Origin: Bacteroidota bacterium
GTDB taxonomy: Bacteria; Bacteroidota; Bacteroidia; Bacteroidales; Paludibacteraceae
NCBI GenBank assembly: GCA_023459355.1
Contig: JAEWUM010000028.1
Coordinates: 1-64,000 of the forward strand
Direction of reading: 5' to 3'
Length of the DNA: 64,000 bases
Positions 44,535-53,213 of this stretch are shown here, one piece after another. The stretch's first letter is position 1; each line of letters starts with the position of its first letter. The notes below the pieces were generated by a model, which saw only the letters and a program-made list of their open reading frames with translations, did no database searches and was not told the origin of the DNA. The position numbers and the translations under genes are program-made.

Positions 44535-45662
44535 TCATCTTTTAATTCTAAATCCCATCTTAATTAATTTCTCAATCGTTTTTTGATCAACTGATTTAGC
44601 TTCAATCGCATAAGCAGGGAATTCTCTTCTTGTCGGATAATCTCCTCTTTGCTTCTCAAAATCAGCAGGTTTACTTCTGAACAAAGTATCATCATTTCTG
44701 ATATCATACGTGTGCAGGATGGTTTTAGCAATAATTTGCTGTTCAGTTAATCCAGAGCCATCAATTTGAATAACAGGTTGAGCTGGCATTTCAATGCCCT
44801 GGGGATGCCAGTTTTCAAGTCCGAGATTAAAAAAACTACTGATAGCCTGAACGCTCATCAAGGTACCCGTAGCTTTGCCATCTTTAGAATATCCGGCAAT
44901 GTGCGGAGTGGCCAGACATGTCATTTCAAGGAGTTCGAGGTCAATATCCGGTTCATTTTCCCAACAATCGCACACGAAATCAGTAATTTCCCCTTTGATC
45001 AACGCCAACTTAACTGATTCTGTTCGGACTACTTCTCCTCTGCATGAATTAATCAGTACCGGCTTCTTCTTCAGTGAATTAAAAAATGCATCATCAGCCA
45101 GGTGATAGGTTGCATCTTCTCCCTTTATATTCAACGGTACATGCAGGGTAATGATATCAGCTTCGTTTTTAATGCGCTCCAGGCTAACAAAATCAGCTGA
45201 ACCCTCAACCCTTTCCCGTGGCGGATCATTCAACAAAACCCTCATTCCCAGCAACTCACATATACCGGCGACCTTACTTCCCACATTACCTACACCTACG
45301 ACTCCAATCGTAAGTTCATTCAAATTAAGTCTTTTTTCTCCGGCCAATACCATCAGTACAGATGCAATGTATTGTTCCACTGATTTGGAATTACAACCCG
45401 GTGCATTTGTCCATTTTATACCTGCCCTGTTACAATAATCCGTATCGATATGATCGTATCCTATCGTGGCGGTAGCAATGAACTTAACAGCAGAACCTGC
45501 AAGCAATTTCTCATTACAGATGGTGCGTGTACGTGTAATAACCGCATCCGCATCATGTACGACATTGGCTGTTGTTTTAGAACCAGGCAGATAAAGTACT
45601 TCTGCTACTTTTTCAAAAGCACCGCGGATATAGGGAATTTTATCGTCGATTATGATTTTCAT
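44535..45662 (-). CDS. pdxB: 4-phosphoerythronate dehydrogenase
   Basis: The 375-aa D-isomer-specific 2-hydroxyacid dehydrogenase oxidises 4-phosphoerythronate in pyridoxal phosphate synthesis. The opening KIIIDDKIPYIRGAFEKVAEVLYLPG, the NAD-binding GVVGVGNVGSKVAGICELLGMRVLLNDPPR (GxGxxG) and LINSCRGEVVRTESV are typical of PdxB. Catalytic Arg is in the NSCRGE segment, Glu in ENEPDIDLELL, and His in TPHIAGYSKDGKATGT. The C-terminal dimer domain is present. It lies 5 bases after the Gfo/Idh gene. Confidence 0.93.
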   Translation of the reverse strand: MKIIIDDKIPYIRGAFEKVAEVLYLPGSKTTANVVHDADAVITRTRTICNEKLLAGSAVKFIATATIGYDHIDTDYCNRAGIKWTNAPGCNSKSVEQYIASVLMVLAGEKRLNLNELTIGVVGVGNVGSKVAGICELLGMRVLLNDPPRERVEGSADFVSLERIKNEADIITLHVPLNIKGEDATYHLADDAFFNSLKKKPVLINSCRGEVVRTESVKLALIKGEITDFVCDCWENEPDIDLELLEMTCLATPHIAGYSKDGKATGTLMSVQAISSFFNLGLENWHPQGIEMPAQPVIQIDGSGLTEQQIIAKTILHTYDIRNDDTLFRSKPADFEKQRGDYPTRREFPAYAIEAKSVDQKTIEKLIKMGFRIKR

Positions 45663-45667
45663 CTGGT

Positions 45668-46654
45668 TTATTTATAATACGATTTCACTATTTCTTCCAT
45701 GATAAGACTGGTGCGGGCAGCAGTATACATAGTGCTGACGCAATTATTTTCTCCACGAAGCGCTCCGACAACCTGTTCAATCAAATAAAACGAGATATTT
45801 TCGTGATTTTGAAAGTTATAACTTGTTTTGCCTTTACTGTTAATCAATATCACCTCACCCTTGTCGAAACAAGGAAAAGTAATTTTACCTGTGGTTCCCT
45901 GTATTTCAATGATATCTTCCTCATTGTTTTTGTCCACTACAAAACACCAACTTCCGGTTCCGATAACACCCGAATTAAATGTAAAAACAGCAGAAACCGT
46001 ATCTTCCGCCGAATAAAAACCAGACCTATTAACTGCACTCCCTTTGACTTCGGCTATTTCACCCAATACAAAGTCAAGATAATCAAGTTGATGAGAAGCT
46101 AAATCATAAAAGTGACCGGCACCTGCAATTTTCGGATTAACATGCCAGCTTTGTTGTTCCGGATATTGATCCTTAACACCAAAAGCTTTATGCAAACGGA
46201 TATTTACAGTCAGCAATTTACCAATTGCACTCTCATCCAACAAGGCTTTTACTTTCAGAAAAGCCGGCAAAGTCCGCCTGTAATAAGCCACATATAATGA
46301 CATGCCGGTTTCTTCCGACACCCGTATCATCTCCTGACATTCGGCATAGGTGCGTGCCATCGGCTTTTCCACGTAAACAGGCTTACCCGCTCTCATAGCT
46401 TTGATAGCATACATCGCATGGGTATCAGGAGGAGTTGCCACGTAAACTGCATTCACATCCGGGTCATCAATCAGCTCATCCGCATCCGTATAAAAATGGG
46501 GAACCTGATGTCTTCTCGCATAATCTTCAACCAATGTCTTATCGCGACGCATCACGGCAACCAGCCGCGAATGCTCCACCTTATTGAATGCCGGACCACT
46601 TTTCAGTTCCGTGACATTTCCACAGCCAATGATACCCCAGTTGATCTTTTGCAT
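45668..46654 (-). CDS. Gfo/Idh/MocA family NAD(P)-dependent oxidoreductase
   Basis: The 328-aa enzyme has the Rossmann motif WGIIGCGNVTELKSGPAFNKVEHSRLVAVMRR and the family's EKP signature in GKPVYVEKPMARTYAECQ (catalytic Lys about residue 97). An alpha/beta dimer domain follows with HFYDLASHQLDYLDFVLG, which contains the conserved His of the active site. Family members oxidise sugars, inositols or sugar acids; the substrate is not readable. Its place behind a LarA-like gene and the hexuronate genes suggests a sugar-acid substrate. A 12-bp hairpin lies in the gap upstream (46674-46706). Confidence 0.9.
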   Translation of the reverse strand: MQKINWGIIGCGNVTELKSGPAFNKVEHSRLVAVMRRDKTLVEDYARRHQVPHFYTDADELIDDPDVNAVYVATPPDTHAMYAIKAMRAGKPVYVEKPMARTYAECQEMIRVSEETGMSLYVAYYRRTLPAFLKVKALLDESAIGKLLTVNIRLHKAFGVKDQYPEQQSWHVNPKIAGAGHFYDLASHQLDYLDFVLGEIAEVKGSAVNRSGFYSAEDTVSAVFTFNSGVIGTGSWCFVVDKNNEEDIIEIQGTTGKITFPCFDKGEVILINSKGKTSYNFQNHENISFYLIEQVVGALRGENNCVSTMYTAARTSLIMEEIVKSYYK

Positions 46655-46673
46655 TTACTATTTTTATATTTAC

Positions 46674-46706
46674 AATTTACGATTTAATGCGTACAAATCG
46701 TAAATT
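46674..46706. repeat. Hairpin of the TTTACGATTTA repeat type
   Basis: AATTTACGATTT (46674-46685) pairs perfectly with AAATCGTAAATT (46695-46706). The motif recurs several times in 48001-48244, suggesting related copies. The right arm includes the stop codon of the LarA-like gene. Confidence 0.6.
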
Positions 46707-47994
46707 AATATTTAAATCGCTCTCTATACGCCCACAGCCCCAGCGCCGGATTGGAAATATAGAATATCTCTTCTCCATCCGGCATGATGTTAAATCCATC
46801 CTTCAATTTTTCAGGGTTGTATCTGGCCGTGACTTCTTCAATATCAGCATAATTGAATCCCACACTTTCAATTTCAGCTCGGGTCAGGTTTTCTTTTCCT
46901 TTACCCGGACAATAAGTCACGCTAAAACGACCTTCCGAAGAACCATGGATCAAATGTGCGGCAGCACTCAGGTTATTACGCAATTCCTCATTTTCGTCAC
47001 AGGCCTTTAATGTAGCAGGCGTTCCAAAATATCCGTATTTACGAATCAGACGGTCAATTTCCTTATCTTCTCCAAATTCAACCAAGGCAGGCGCCAACAC
47101 TATCAATTCACCATCATCATCAATCGCCATGCGGGTACGGTAAATGGATTTATTTCCCAACCAGGTACTTTTAAACTCAGTAGGATCAAGGTACACAACC
47201 ACCTTTTTCAAAGGTCTGTCGAGCATTTCGAAATTCACCTCTAACGCCAGTTTTGCAGCTTTATCAAACACTTCGAAGTCATCACCGATAAAAAGTCCGC
47301 GACATTTCACTTTACCGTCAGTTTTATCCAGTCCCACTACCGTTTGCACATACACAATCGGCAAATGATTGGCAAAATGATCAGAAGCATAATTAAAGAT
47401 GCGGCGTACCGGAGTATCAGCATGTCCCATCATACGTTCCATACCATAAGCAGCACCAACAAAGTGACTTTTATTGATACCTTCAACTCCACCGGTTCCG
47501 ACAAAAATGTTTTTATTGTAATTCGCCATGCCGACCACCTCGTGTGGTACTACTTGACCAATGGACAAAATTAAATCAAAATTTCCATCCCGCAACAGTT
47601 TATTTACCTGTGCCGGCCAGGGGAAATCGACAGCGCCTTCCGAGACTTCTTTAACAAATTCGGAAGGTACCAGTCCTAACGTTACCACATCATTTCGCCA
47701 GTCATGTTCCCGAATCAGAGATGCTGGCAGAGTTCCGAACATGTGGGCAATCTGATGATCCGTCATCGGCGAGTGAGTTCCCAATGCCGGTAACACATCC
47801 GTCAACACATCACCATAATACTGCCAGGCATATTCAGTGAGTTCACCTGCACGACTTGGAAGTCGCGTATAATCCGGTGGAATAGCAAGCACTTTGTGCT
47901 TCTTTCCCATTTTTTCCAGCGCTTCGTACAATCCTTTTTTCAGGTCTGCAGAAGTCAGTTCTATATTGGTAGAACCCCTTTCGTAATATAACAT
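46705..47994 (-). CDS. LarA-like nickel-dependent hydroxyacid racemase/epimerase homologue
   Basis: The 429-aa protein resembles lactate racemase LarA, which uses a nickel-pincer nucleotide. Visible matches are IPPDYTRLPSRAG (the D-x-TR motif near the N terminus), LPALGTHSPMTDHQI with a conserved His, IGQVVPHEVVG with another His, and GGVEGINKSHFVGAAYGMERMMGHADTPV, where the Lys that holds the cofactor is expected. Characterised superfamily members include epimerases of sugar acids such as D-gluconate, and this gene lies among hexuronate genes and near gnd, so a hexonate C2 epimerase is a reasonable guess. The larB, larC and larE cofactor genes are not in the window. Confidence 0.8.
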   Translation of the reverse strand: MLYYERGSTNIELTSADLKKGLYEALEKMGKKHKVLAIPPDYTRLPSRAGELTEYAWQYYGDVLTDVLPALGTHSPMTDHQIAHMFGTLPASLIREHDWRNDVVTLGLVPSEFVKEVSEGAVDFPWPAQVNKLLRDGNFDLILSIGQVVPHEVVGMANYNKNIFVGTGGVEGINKSHFVGAAYGMERMMGHADTPVRRIFNYASDHFANHLPIVYVQTVVGLDKTDGKVKCRGLFIGDDFEVFDKAAKLALEVNFEMLDRPLKKVVVYLDPTEFKSTWLGNKSIYRTRMAIDDDGELIVLAPALVEFGEDKEIDRLIRKYGYFGTPATLKACDENEELRNNLSAAAHLIHGSSEGRFSVTYCPGKGKENLTRAEIESVGFNYADIEEVTARYNPEKLKDGFNIMPDGEEIFYISNPALGLWAYRERFKY

Positions 47995-48000
47995 GATCTT

Positions 48001-48244
48001 CGATTTACTATTTTTTATTTACGATTTACTATTTTTAGCATTTTACAATCTTTTATTTACGATTTACTATTTAGTTTTTTCTTTAGTGTAATTATGGAAC
48101 TATGTTATCAGGTAAATTTTCTGATAATTTGATAATTCTCAAACCAAAAACCTTTAAACGTTTTTTCAATTCTTCTTTCGTCATCTCCAGTTCAGATTAA
48201 AATATAAACAAACCACACAAAAATAGTAAATCGTAAATAAAAAA
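48001..48244. repeat. AT-rich inverted and direct repeats filling the gap before the LarA-like gene
   Basis: The gap of 263 bases holds no gene. TTTTTTATTTACGATTTACT and following bases (48011-48036) pair perfectly with 48219-48244, giving 26-bp arms about 180 bases apart. Further direct copies of ATTTACGATTTACTATTT lie at about 48001-48015 and 48054-48072. This looks like a small MITE-like or expanded repeat element. The central part shows nothing else I can name. Confidence 0.65.
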
Positions 48245-48257
48245 ATTGTAAATAATA

Positions 48258-49334
48258 CTATCGTTTCACTCTTGCATTTCCTCCCCAGATACTCCACACC
48301 TGTTCTTCATCAGCAGGTTGTGCGTAATCGGTCAGGAAGGTTGTTGCCAGTGCACCGGTTGCCCAACCAAATTGTGCCCATTTTTCTGATTCCCAACCTT
48401 TCAGGATAGCATATAACATACCGCCTACAAAGCCGTCACCACCACCAATACGGTCGAGTATATTGATTTTTCTGGGTTGAATAACATGCCAGTTTTGACC
48501 ATCTAACAATATAGCCCCCCATAAATGTTCATTGGTACTGATAACCTGACGCAGTGTAGTAGCATAAACAGAAGCATTGGGGAACGCAGCTTTCACCCGT
48601 CCGATCATACCTTTAAATCCTTCAATCTCAGCTTCAATACCCTTACCTCCTGCTTCAGGGCCCTCAATACCCAAACATAACTGGAAATCCTCTTCATTTC
48701 CAATTAAAATATCTGATACAGAAGCTATTTCAGTAAATATCTCACGTAATTCTTTATCTCTTCCTTTCCAGAAAGAAGCCCGGTAATTCAGATCGAAAGA
48801 AATACGGGTACCAGTTTTTTTAGCATAGCGAGCCAATTGCAGACAGAAATTACTGGTTTCGGGAGATAAGGCGCCAATCAATCCCGAAAGATGAAGAATT
48901 TGAACCCCTTCTTTTTCAAAAATACGTTCCAAATCAAAATCTTTGACGTTGAGTGTACGTCCCACCTCACCGGCACGATCATTCAACACACGGGGGCCGC
49001 GTGTTCCGAATCCACTGTCGGCAATATTGAACTGATGGCGATATCCCCACGGATCACCCTGAGCAACTTCCGGGCCTTCATAATCCATATTACGACTACG
49101 CAAATCAGCCTTAATCAATTGAGCAATCGGACTATCTTTCACAAAGGTAGTCAGTACTTTAACTGGCAATCCAAGGAAAGATGCAATACTAGCCACATTG
49201 GTTTCAGCACTTGTTGCCTGCATTTCGAACAGCTTACTGCTGTGTACCGGTTGTCCGTTCAACGGAGTAATACGAATACCCATACTGGTTGCAACCATCA
49301 GGGAGTATTTAGAATTTTCTTTCAGTGTTATCAT
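48258..49334 (-). CDS. kdgK: 2-dehydro-3-deoxygluconokinase (PfkB family)
   Basis: The 358-aa kinase phosphorylates KDG to KDPG. The PfkB fold shows the substrate-side GGxxxNVA equivalent (TSAETNVASIASFLGLPVKVLTTF), ISFDLNYRASFWKG (the D-x-N-x-R motif typical of KDG and fructose kinases), SDILIGNEEDF, and the catalytic DRIGGGDGFVGGMLY (base Asp about residue 317). It follows uxaA, uxaB and the epimerase/reductase pair in the same run, so it completes the Ashwell route up to KDPG. No KDPG aldolase is in the window. Substrate assigned from family and context. Confidence 0.9.
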   Translation of the reverse strand: MITLKENSKYSLMVATSMGIRITPLNGQPVHSSKLFEMQATSAETNVASIASFLGLPVKVLTTFVKDSPIAQLIKADLRSRNMDYEGPEVAQGDPWGYRHQFNIADSGFGTRGPRVLNDRAGEVGRTLNVKDFDLERIFEKEGVQILHLSGLIGALSPETSNFCLQLARYAKKTGTRISFDLNYRASFWKGRDKELREIFTEIASVSDILIGNEEDFQLCLGIEGPEAGGKGIEAEIEGFKGMIGRVKAAFPNASVYATTLRQVISTNEHLWGAILLDGQNWHVIQPRKINILDRIGGGDGFVGGMLYAILKGWESEKWAQFGWATGALATTFLTDYAQPADEEQVWSIWGGNARVKR

Positions 49335-49446
49335 AATTATTAGTGTTTGAATTTTCCGGAAACCGGAGATGTTGTTGTTTTAGAACTTTCAGAAGTTATT
49401 GTATGATTGAATAACAAATGTTCACTATCACCTTAAATTTAAAATC

Positions 49447-50259
49447 TTAAATCGCAAAAGCATCAAATCCGCCATCCACGACAGTCAGTGTACCAGTTAC
49501 AAATTTCGATGCATCACTCGCCAACCAGTGCAAAGTTCCGAATAATTCCTCAGGCTGACCGAAACGGCCAAAAGGCGTATGATCAATAATTTTCTCACCA
49601 CGAGCAGTTAATGAACCATCAGGATTAGTCATCAGTGTACGGTTTTGCTCTGTCAGGAAGAAACCCGGAGCCATGGCATTCACACGCAATCCTTCACCGA
49701 ATTTAGTCGCAAGTTCAGTTGCCATGTATTTGGTGAAATTGGTAACCGCTGCTTTAGAGGCACTATAACCCACAACACGGGTAAGCGGACGAATAGCAGA
49801 TTCTGAAGAGATATTGATTATGCTACCCTTTTTCTGTTTCACCATTACCTTAGCGAAAACCATAGTAGGTATAACAGTGCCAAACAGGTTCAAATCAACT
49901 ACTTTACGGAAAGCTTCAACTTCCAGATCAAAGATGGTTTTATCCGGCGGAATGGTTGCACCGGCCATATTTCCCCCGGCAGCATTAACCAGCACATCAA
50001 TGCGACCATATTTCGCCACAATCTGATTTGCTACTTCTTCCAGTTCCTCTTTTACAAGTACATCAGCACAATAGCTGGCAACATCATAACCTTTTACCCT
50101 CAATTCTTCTTCGAGATTTTTAGCTGCATCACGACATCTGTCGAGAATAACAACTTTTGCACCTTGTGAACACATGTATTCCGACATGCCACGTCCCAAT
50201 ATACCACCACCTCCGGTAATTACGGTTACTAATCCTTTTACATTAAACAAGTTTTCCAT
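49447..50259 (-). CDS. SDR-type D-mannonate oxidoreductase (fructuronate reductase)
   Basis: The 270-aa short-chain dehydrogenase has the cofactor motif VITGGGGILGRGMSEYMCSQGAKVVILDR, the NAAGGN loop, catalytic Ser in INISSESAIRPL, YSASK (Tyr-x-x-x-Lys), and the closing FVTGTLTVVDGGFDAF. The opening MENLFNVKGLVTVITGGGG is that of the SDR enzymes annotated as D-mannonate oxidoreductase in Bacillus and Bacteroidetes. Placed right after the tagaturonate epimerase, it would reduce D-fructuronate to D-mannonate. KDG-reducing or KduD-type activity is an alternative. No uxuA mannonate dehydratase is present in the window. Confidence 0.85.
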   Translation of the reverse strand: MENLFNVKGLVTVITGGGGILGRGMSEYMCSQGAKVVILDRCRDAAKNLEEELRVKGYDVASYCADVLVKEELEEVANQIVAKYGRIDVLVNAAGGNMAGATIPPDKTIFDLEVEAFRKVVDLNLFGTVIPTMVFAKVMVKQKKGSIINISSESAIRPLTRVVGYSASKAAVTNFTKYMATELATKFGEGLRVNAMAPGFFLTEQNRTLMTNPDGSLTARGEKIIDHTPFGRFGQPEELFGTLHWLASDASKFVTGTLTVVDGGFDAFAI

Positions 50260-50277
50260 GATGAATATTTTTATGAT

Positions 50278-51525
50278 TTATAAATTGAATAAACGTTTCA
50301 GATGACGGTCGTAAATATTTTCCTCAACACATCCACCGATTACCTCTGCATATTTTTTCAACAGATTTGTGTATGTTTCGTCCATTTCTGCTGCCACTTT
50401 ATATGCAACATGTATCAATTGACGGAAATTAGCATTATAATCCGGGTGACCGGGAATATGACGCAAAGTATTCACATATTTATCACTGTTCCAGGAATTT
50501 ACTTCCTCTACAGATGGTAAAGCCGAACCATCGATTTCAATTACATCTGCATAAGGAGCACATAACTCATCCTTGCGGTTGTACGAATTAGCATATATTT
50601 GTTTTGCAAGTACGAGTCCTTCGTCGCCTGCCTTTGCCAGTCCGATTACTTCTTCCAGCCAGGTTGTCCCCGCTGTTTTCAGGTGCAAACCTTTATCATA
50701 TTTTTTGATGATATCAGCCATAATCGGGTAAATCGAGAACTTATCACTTCCCGAATGAACACTCAATTTAAGTTCTTTCGGCAGACCAAACTCTTTCACC
50801 GCATAATCAATAACCAATACATCTTCTTCAAACTCACGGGCAAATTGTTGTAAATCACCTTTATAATCTACACCTTTATTGAACCTTCCTGTAAATTTCG
50901 GAGCAATAGTCTGTGCCGGAACTCCTTTATCAGCAAGCATCTTCAGGATAAAAAGCATGTCAACCGGAGTTTGCGGACTTTCAACTTCATCCATCGATAC
51001 TTCGGTAACAAAATTACCTTTACCTTTCTTTTCAACTAAATACTGATAAATATCAGCAGCCTGTTGTGTAGCAGCTAAAAATTTTGCAGCAATTTCTCTT
51101 AACAATATTTCAGTAACCTGCAAAGGTTCTTTCATTCCGGGTATCTGCAAAACACCTATGTATTTGGCACAGGAAGTAACAAAACTGTTTACATCAGCTT
51201 CACTGCTCGGTTTACCGATAAAAGCCGCCACATCAAGGGTGAAAAAGTCAGCTGTATCTACAAAAGGAGCTACGGTTGACAAATTAATGTGATCTGCATC
51301 AACAAAGTACTTACCCTTATATCCAAGCTTAGCCACGGCAGCATCAGCTTCTTTCCTCACATCTGAAGGATGAGAATGCACGTAAATATGCTCACGGTTA
51401 GATTTGTTCCATACCGGACTGATCTCCAGGCCTGATTCATTGGCCTTCATAATGGCGCGCAATTGTGCAACACCCTGGTGGGCGAAACGGTCGCCGATAC
51501 CGATACTGAATTTTCCTAATTCCAT
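50278..51525 (-). CDS. uxaE: Tagaturonate epimerase family protein (UxaE-like)
   Basis: The 415-aa protein matches the UxaE family first described in Thermotoga, which interconverts D-tagaturonate and D-fructuronate. The opening GIGDRFAHQGVAQLRAI, then KYFVDADHINLSTVAPF, and ELKLSVHSGSDKFSIYPIMADIIKKYD with the HSGSDK segment are the family's conserved blocks; His and Asp/Glu residues here would bind the metal. Context agrees: uxaA and uxaB lie just upstream and the SDR reductase 18 bases downstream, linking the galacturonate and glucuronate branches. The gene start is flanked by a large inverted repeat element. Confidence 0.85.
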   Translation of the reverse strand: MELGKFSIGIGDRFAHQGVAQLRAIMKANESGLEISPVWNKSNREHIYVHSHPSDVRKEADAAVAKLGYKGKYFVDADHINLSTVAPFVDTADFFTLDVAAFIGKPSSEADVNSFVTSCAKYIGVLQIPGMKEPLQVTEILLREIAAKFLAATQQAADIYQYLVEKKGKGNFVTEVSMDEVESPQTPVDMLFILKMLADKGVPAQTIAPKFTGRFNKGVDYKGDLQQFAREFEEDVLVIDYAVKEFGLPKELKLSVHSGSDKFSIYPIMADIIKKYDKGLHLKTAGTTWLEEVIGLAKAGDEGLVLAKQIYANSYNRKDELCAPYADVIEIDGSALPSVEEVNSWNSDKYVNTLRHIPGHPDYNANFRQLIHVAYKVAAEMDETYTNLLKKYAEVIGGCVEENIYDRHLKRLFNL

Positions 51526-51552
51526 TGTTGTATTATTTTAATTTATTTTTTC

Positions 51553-51700
51553 ACCACAAAAGGCACAAAAGAAAGACTAAGAAAATTCAAAAGAAATATT
51601 AATTAAATCACTCAGGTTACATGCAATTATACTTTGTAATAAGTAAAGTAGCATTAAAACTTTTGTGTTTTCTTAGTCTTTCTTTTGTGCCTTTTGTGGT
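51553..51700. repeat. MITE-like inverted-repeat element with 33-bp arms
   Basis: ACCACAAAAGGCACAAAAGA and following bases (51553-51585) pair perfectly with 51668-51700, and CAAAAG (51588-51593) further pairs with CTTTTG (51660-51665). The element of 148 bases fills the gap between uxaA and uxaE and codes for nothing visible. Its RNA would form a very stable hairpin in the middle of the operon. Confidence 0.8.
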
Positions 51701-51704
51701 TTAA

Positions 51705-53189
51705 TTATAACGTTACCCCAGTTTTAAAAATCGCTATTTCCCGGTAATTTTTCTTTTCGTTATTGACATAAGTTCCGTTTATCACGTCTGTTATGTACGC
51801 GATAAATCGCTTGTTTACCTGTTCAATCGATTCATCCTCTACGATCGTACCTGCATTAAAATCAATCCAGCCCGGTTTTTTTTCATATAATGCCGTATTG
51901 GTTGAAATTTTCATGGTAGGTACAAAAGTCCCGAATGGTGTCCCCCTGCCTGTTGTAAACAGCACCAAATGACAACCACTTGCTGCCAGTGCAGTTGCTG
52001 CAACTAAATCGTTTCCGGGCGAACTGAGCAGATTCAACCCTTTGGTTTTGAGCCGTTCGCCATACATCAACACATCCATCACCGGCGATTTACCACATTT
52101 CTGGGTACAGCCCAGTGATTTTTCTTCTAAAGTCGAAATTCCTCCGGCTTTGTTTCCCGGTGAAGGATTCTCATACACCGGCTGGTTGTTTTGGATGAAA
52201 TATTCTTTGAAATCATTGATCAGGAAAACCGTTTTTTCGAACATTTCACGGTTGATACAACGATTCATCAGGATGGTTTCAGCCCCAAACATTTCGGGGA
52301 CTTCCGTCAAGACCGTTGTGCCTCCCTGAGCAACCAGAAAATCAGAAAAAACACCGAGCAACGGATTAGCCGTAATGCCTGATAAACCATCAGAACCACC
52401 GCATTTCAGACCGACTTTCAATTCTGAAAAAGGTACGTCAACCCTTTGGTCTTTTGATACCACCGCATATATCTCACGCAGCAACTCCATTCCGGTCTCC
52501 ACTTCATCAGCCACCTTTTGGGTTTCCATGAATTTCACGCGATTTTCATTAAAATCACCTAATAACTCTTTAAATGCAGATACCTGGTTGTTCTCACAAC
52601 CGAGTCCGACTACCAGTACACCACCTGCGTTGGGATGTTTCACCATATTGCGCAAAACCTTCCGGGTATTTTCGTGGTCGTCACCCAATTGCGAGCAACC
52701 ATAATTATGCGGATAAGCAATCACAGCATCAACACCTCTCAACTGCGTTTCTTCTCTGAGTTGTTGCGCCAGTTCCTGAATCGTACCATTCACACATCCG
52801 ACAGTAGGAATAATCCAAATCTCATTACGAATTCCCACTTCACCATTACGTCTCCTGTATCCTTTGAAGGTATAATTCAAGTTTTGGATTTCAGGCACTT
52901 CATTTACAGGATTATATGAATATTCAAGGACACCTTCAAGATTCGTTTTTACGGTCTTCTCGTTCACCCAGTCACCAACACTCACAGGTACAACTGCGTG
53001 CCCTATCGGATAACCATACTTGATAACATCCTCATTCACGGCAATATTCCGGATCGCAAATTTATGTCCCCGCGGAATATCCGCATTAAGCACTATATCA
53101 TTATCATCCAGGACAATGGACAGGCCAGACGGAAGATCCTCCAGGGCAACAGCCACATTATCAGCAATATTTATCTTTAAAAAATTCAT
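51705..53189 (-). CDS. uxaA: Altronate dehydratase
   Basis: The 494-aa enzyme dehydrates D-altronate to 2-keto-3-deoxygluconate. An N-terminal SAF-type domain (NADIPRGHKFAIRNIAVNEDVIKYGYPIGHA, about residues 34-65) is joined to the UxaA core: GYRRRNGEVGIRNEIWIIPTVGCVNGT, YPHNYGCSQLGDDHENTRKVL, LKCGGSDGLSGITANPLLG, TTVLTEVPEMFGAE and FTTGRGTPFGTFVPTMKISTNT. His and Cys residues of these motifs bind the iron. Length is normal for the fused form. It lies 24 bases after uxaB. Confidence 0.95.
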   Translation of the reverse strand: MNFLKINIADNVAVALEDLPSGLSIVLDDNDIVLNADIPRGHKFAIRNIAVNEDVIKYGYPIGHAVVPVSVGDWVNEKTVKTNLEGVLEYSYNPVNEVPEIQNLNYTFKGYRRRNGEVGIRNEIWIIPTVGCVNGTIQELAQQLREETQLRGVDAVIAYPHNYGCSQLGDDHENTRKVLRNMVKHPNAGGVLVVGLGCENNQVSAFKELLGDFNENRVKFMETQKVADEVETGMELLREIYAVVSKDQRVDVPFSELKVGLKCGGSDGLSGITANPLLGVFSDFLVAQGGTTVLTEVPEMFGAETILMNRCINREMFEKTVFLINDFKEYFIQNNQPVYENPSPGNKAGGISTLEEKSLGCTQKCGKSPVMDVLMYGERLKTKGLNLLSSPGNDLVAATALAASGCHLVLFTTGRGTPFGTFVPTMKISTNTALYEKKPGWIDFNAGTIVEDESIEQVNKRFIAYITDVINGTYVNNEKKNYREIAIFKTGVTL

Positions 53190-53213
53190 TTTACTTATTT
53201 GATTTTTTAACCA

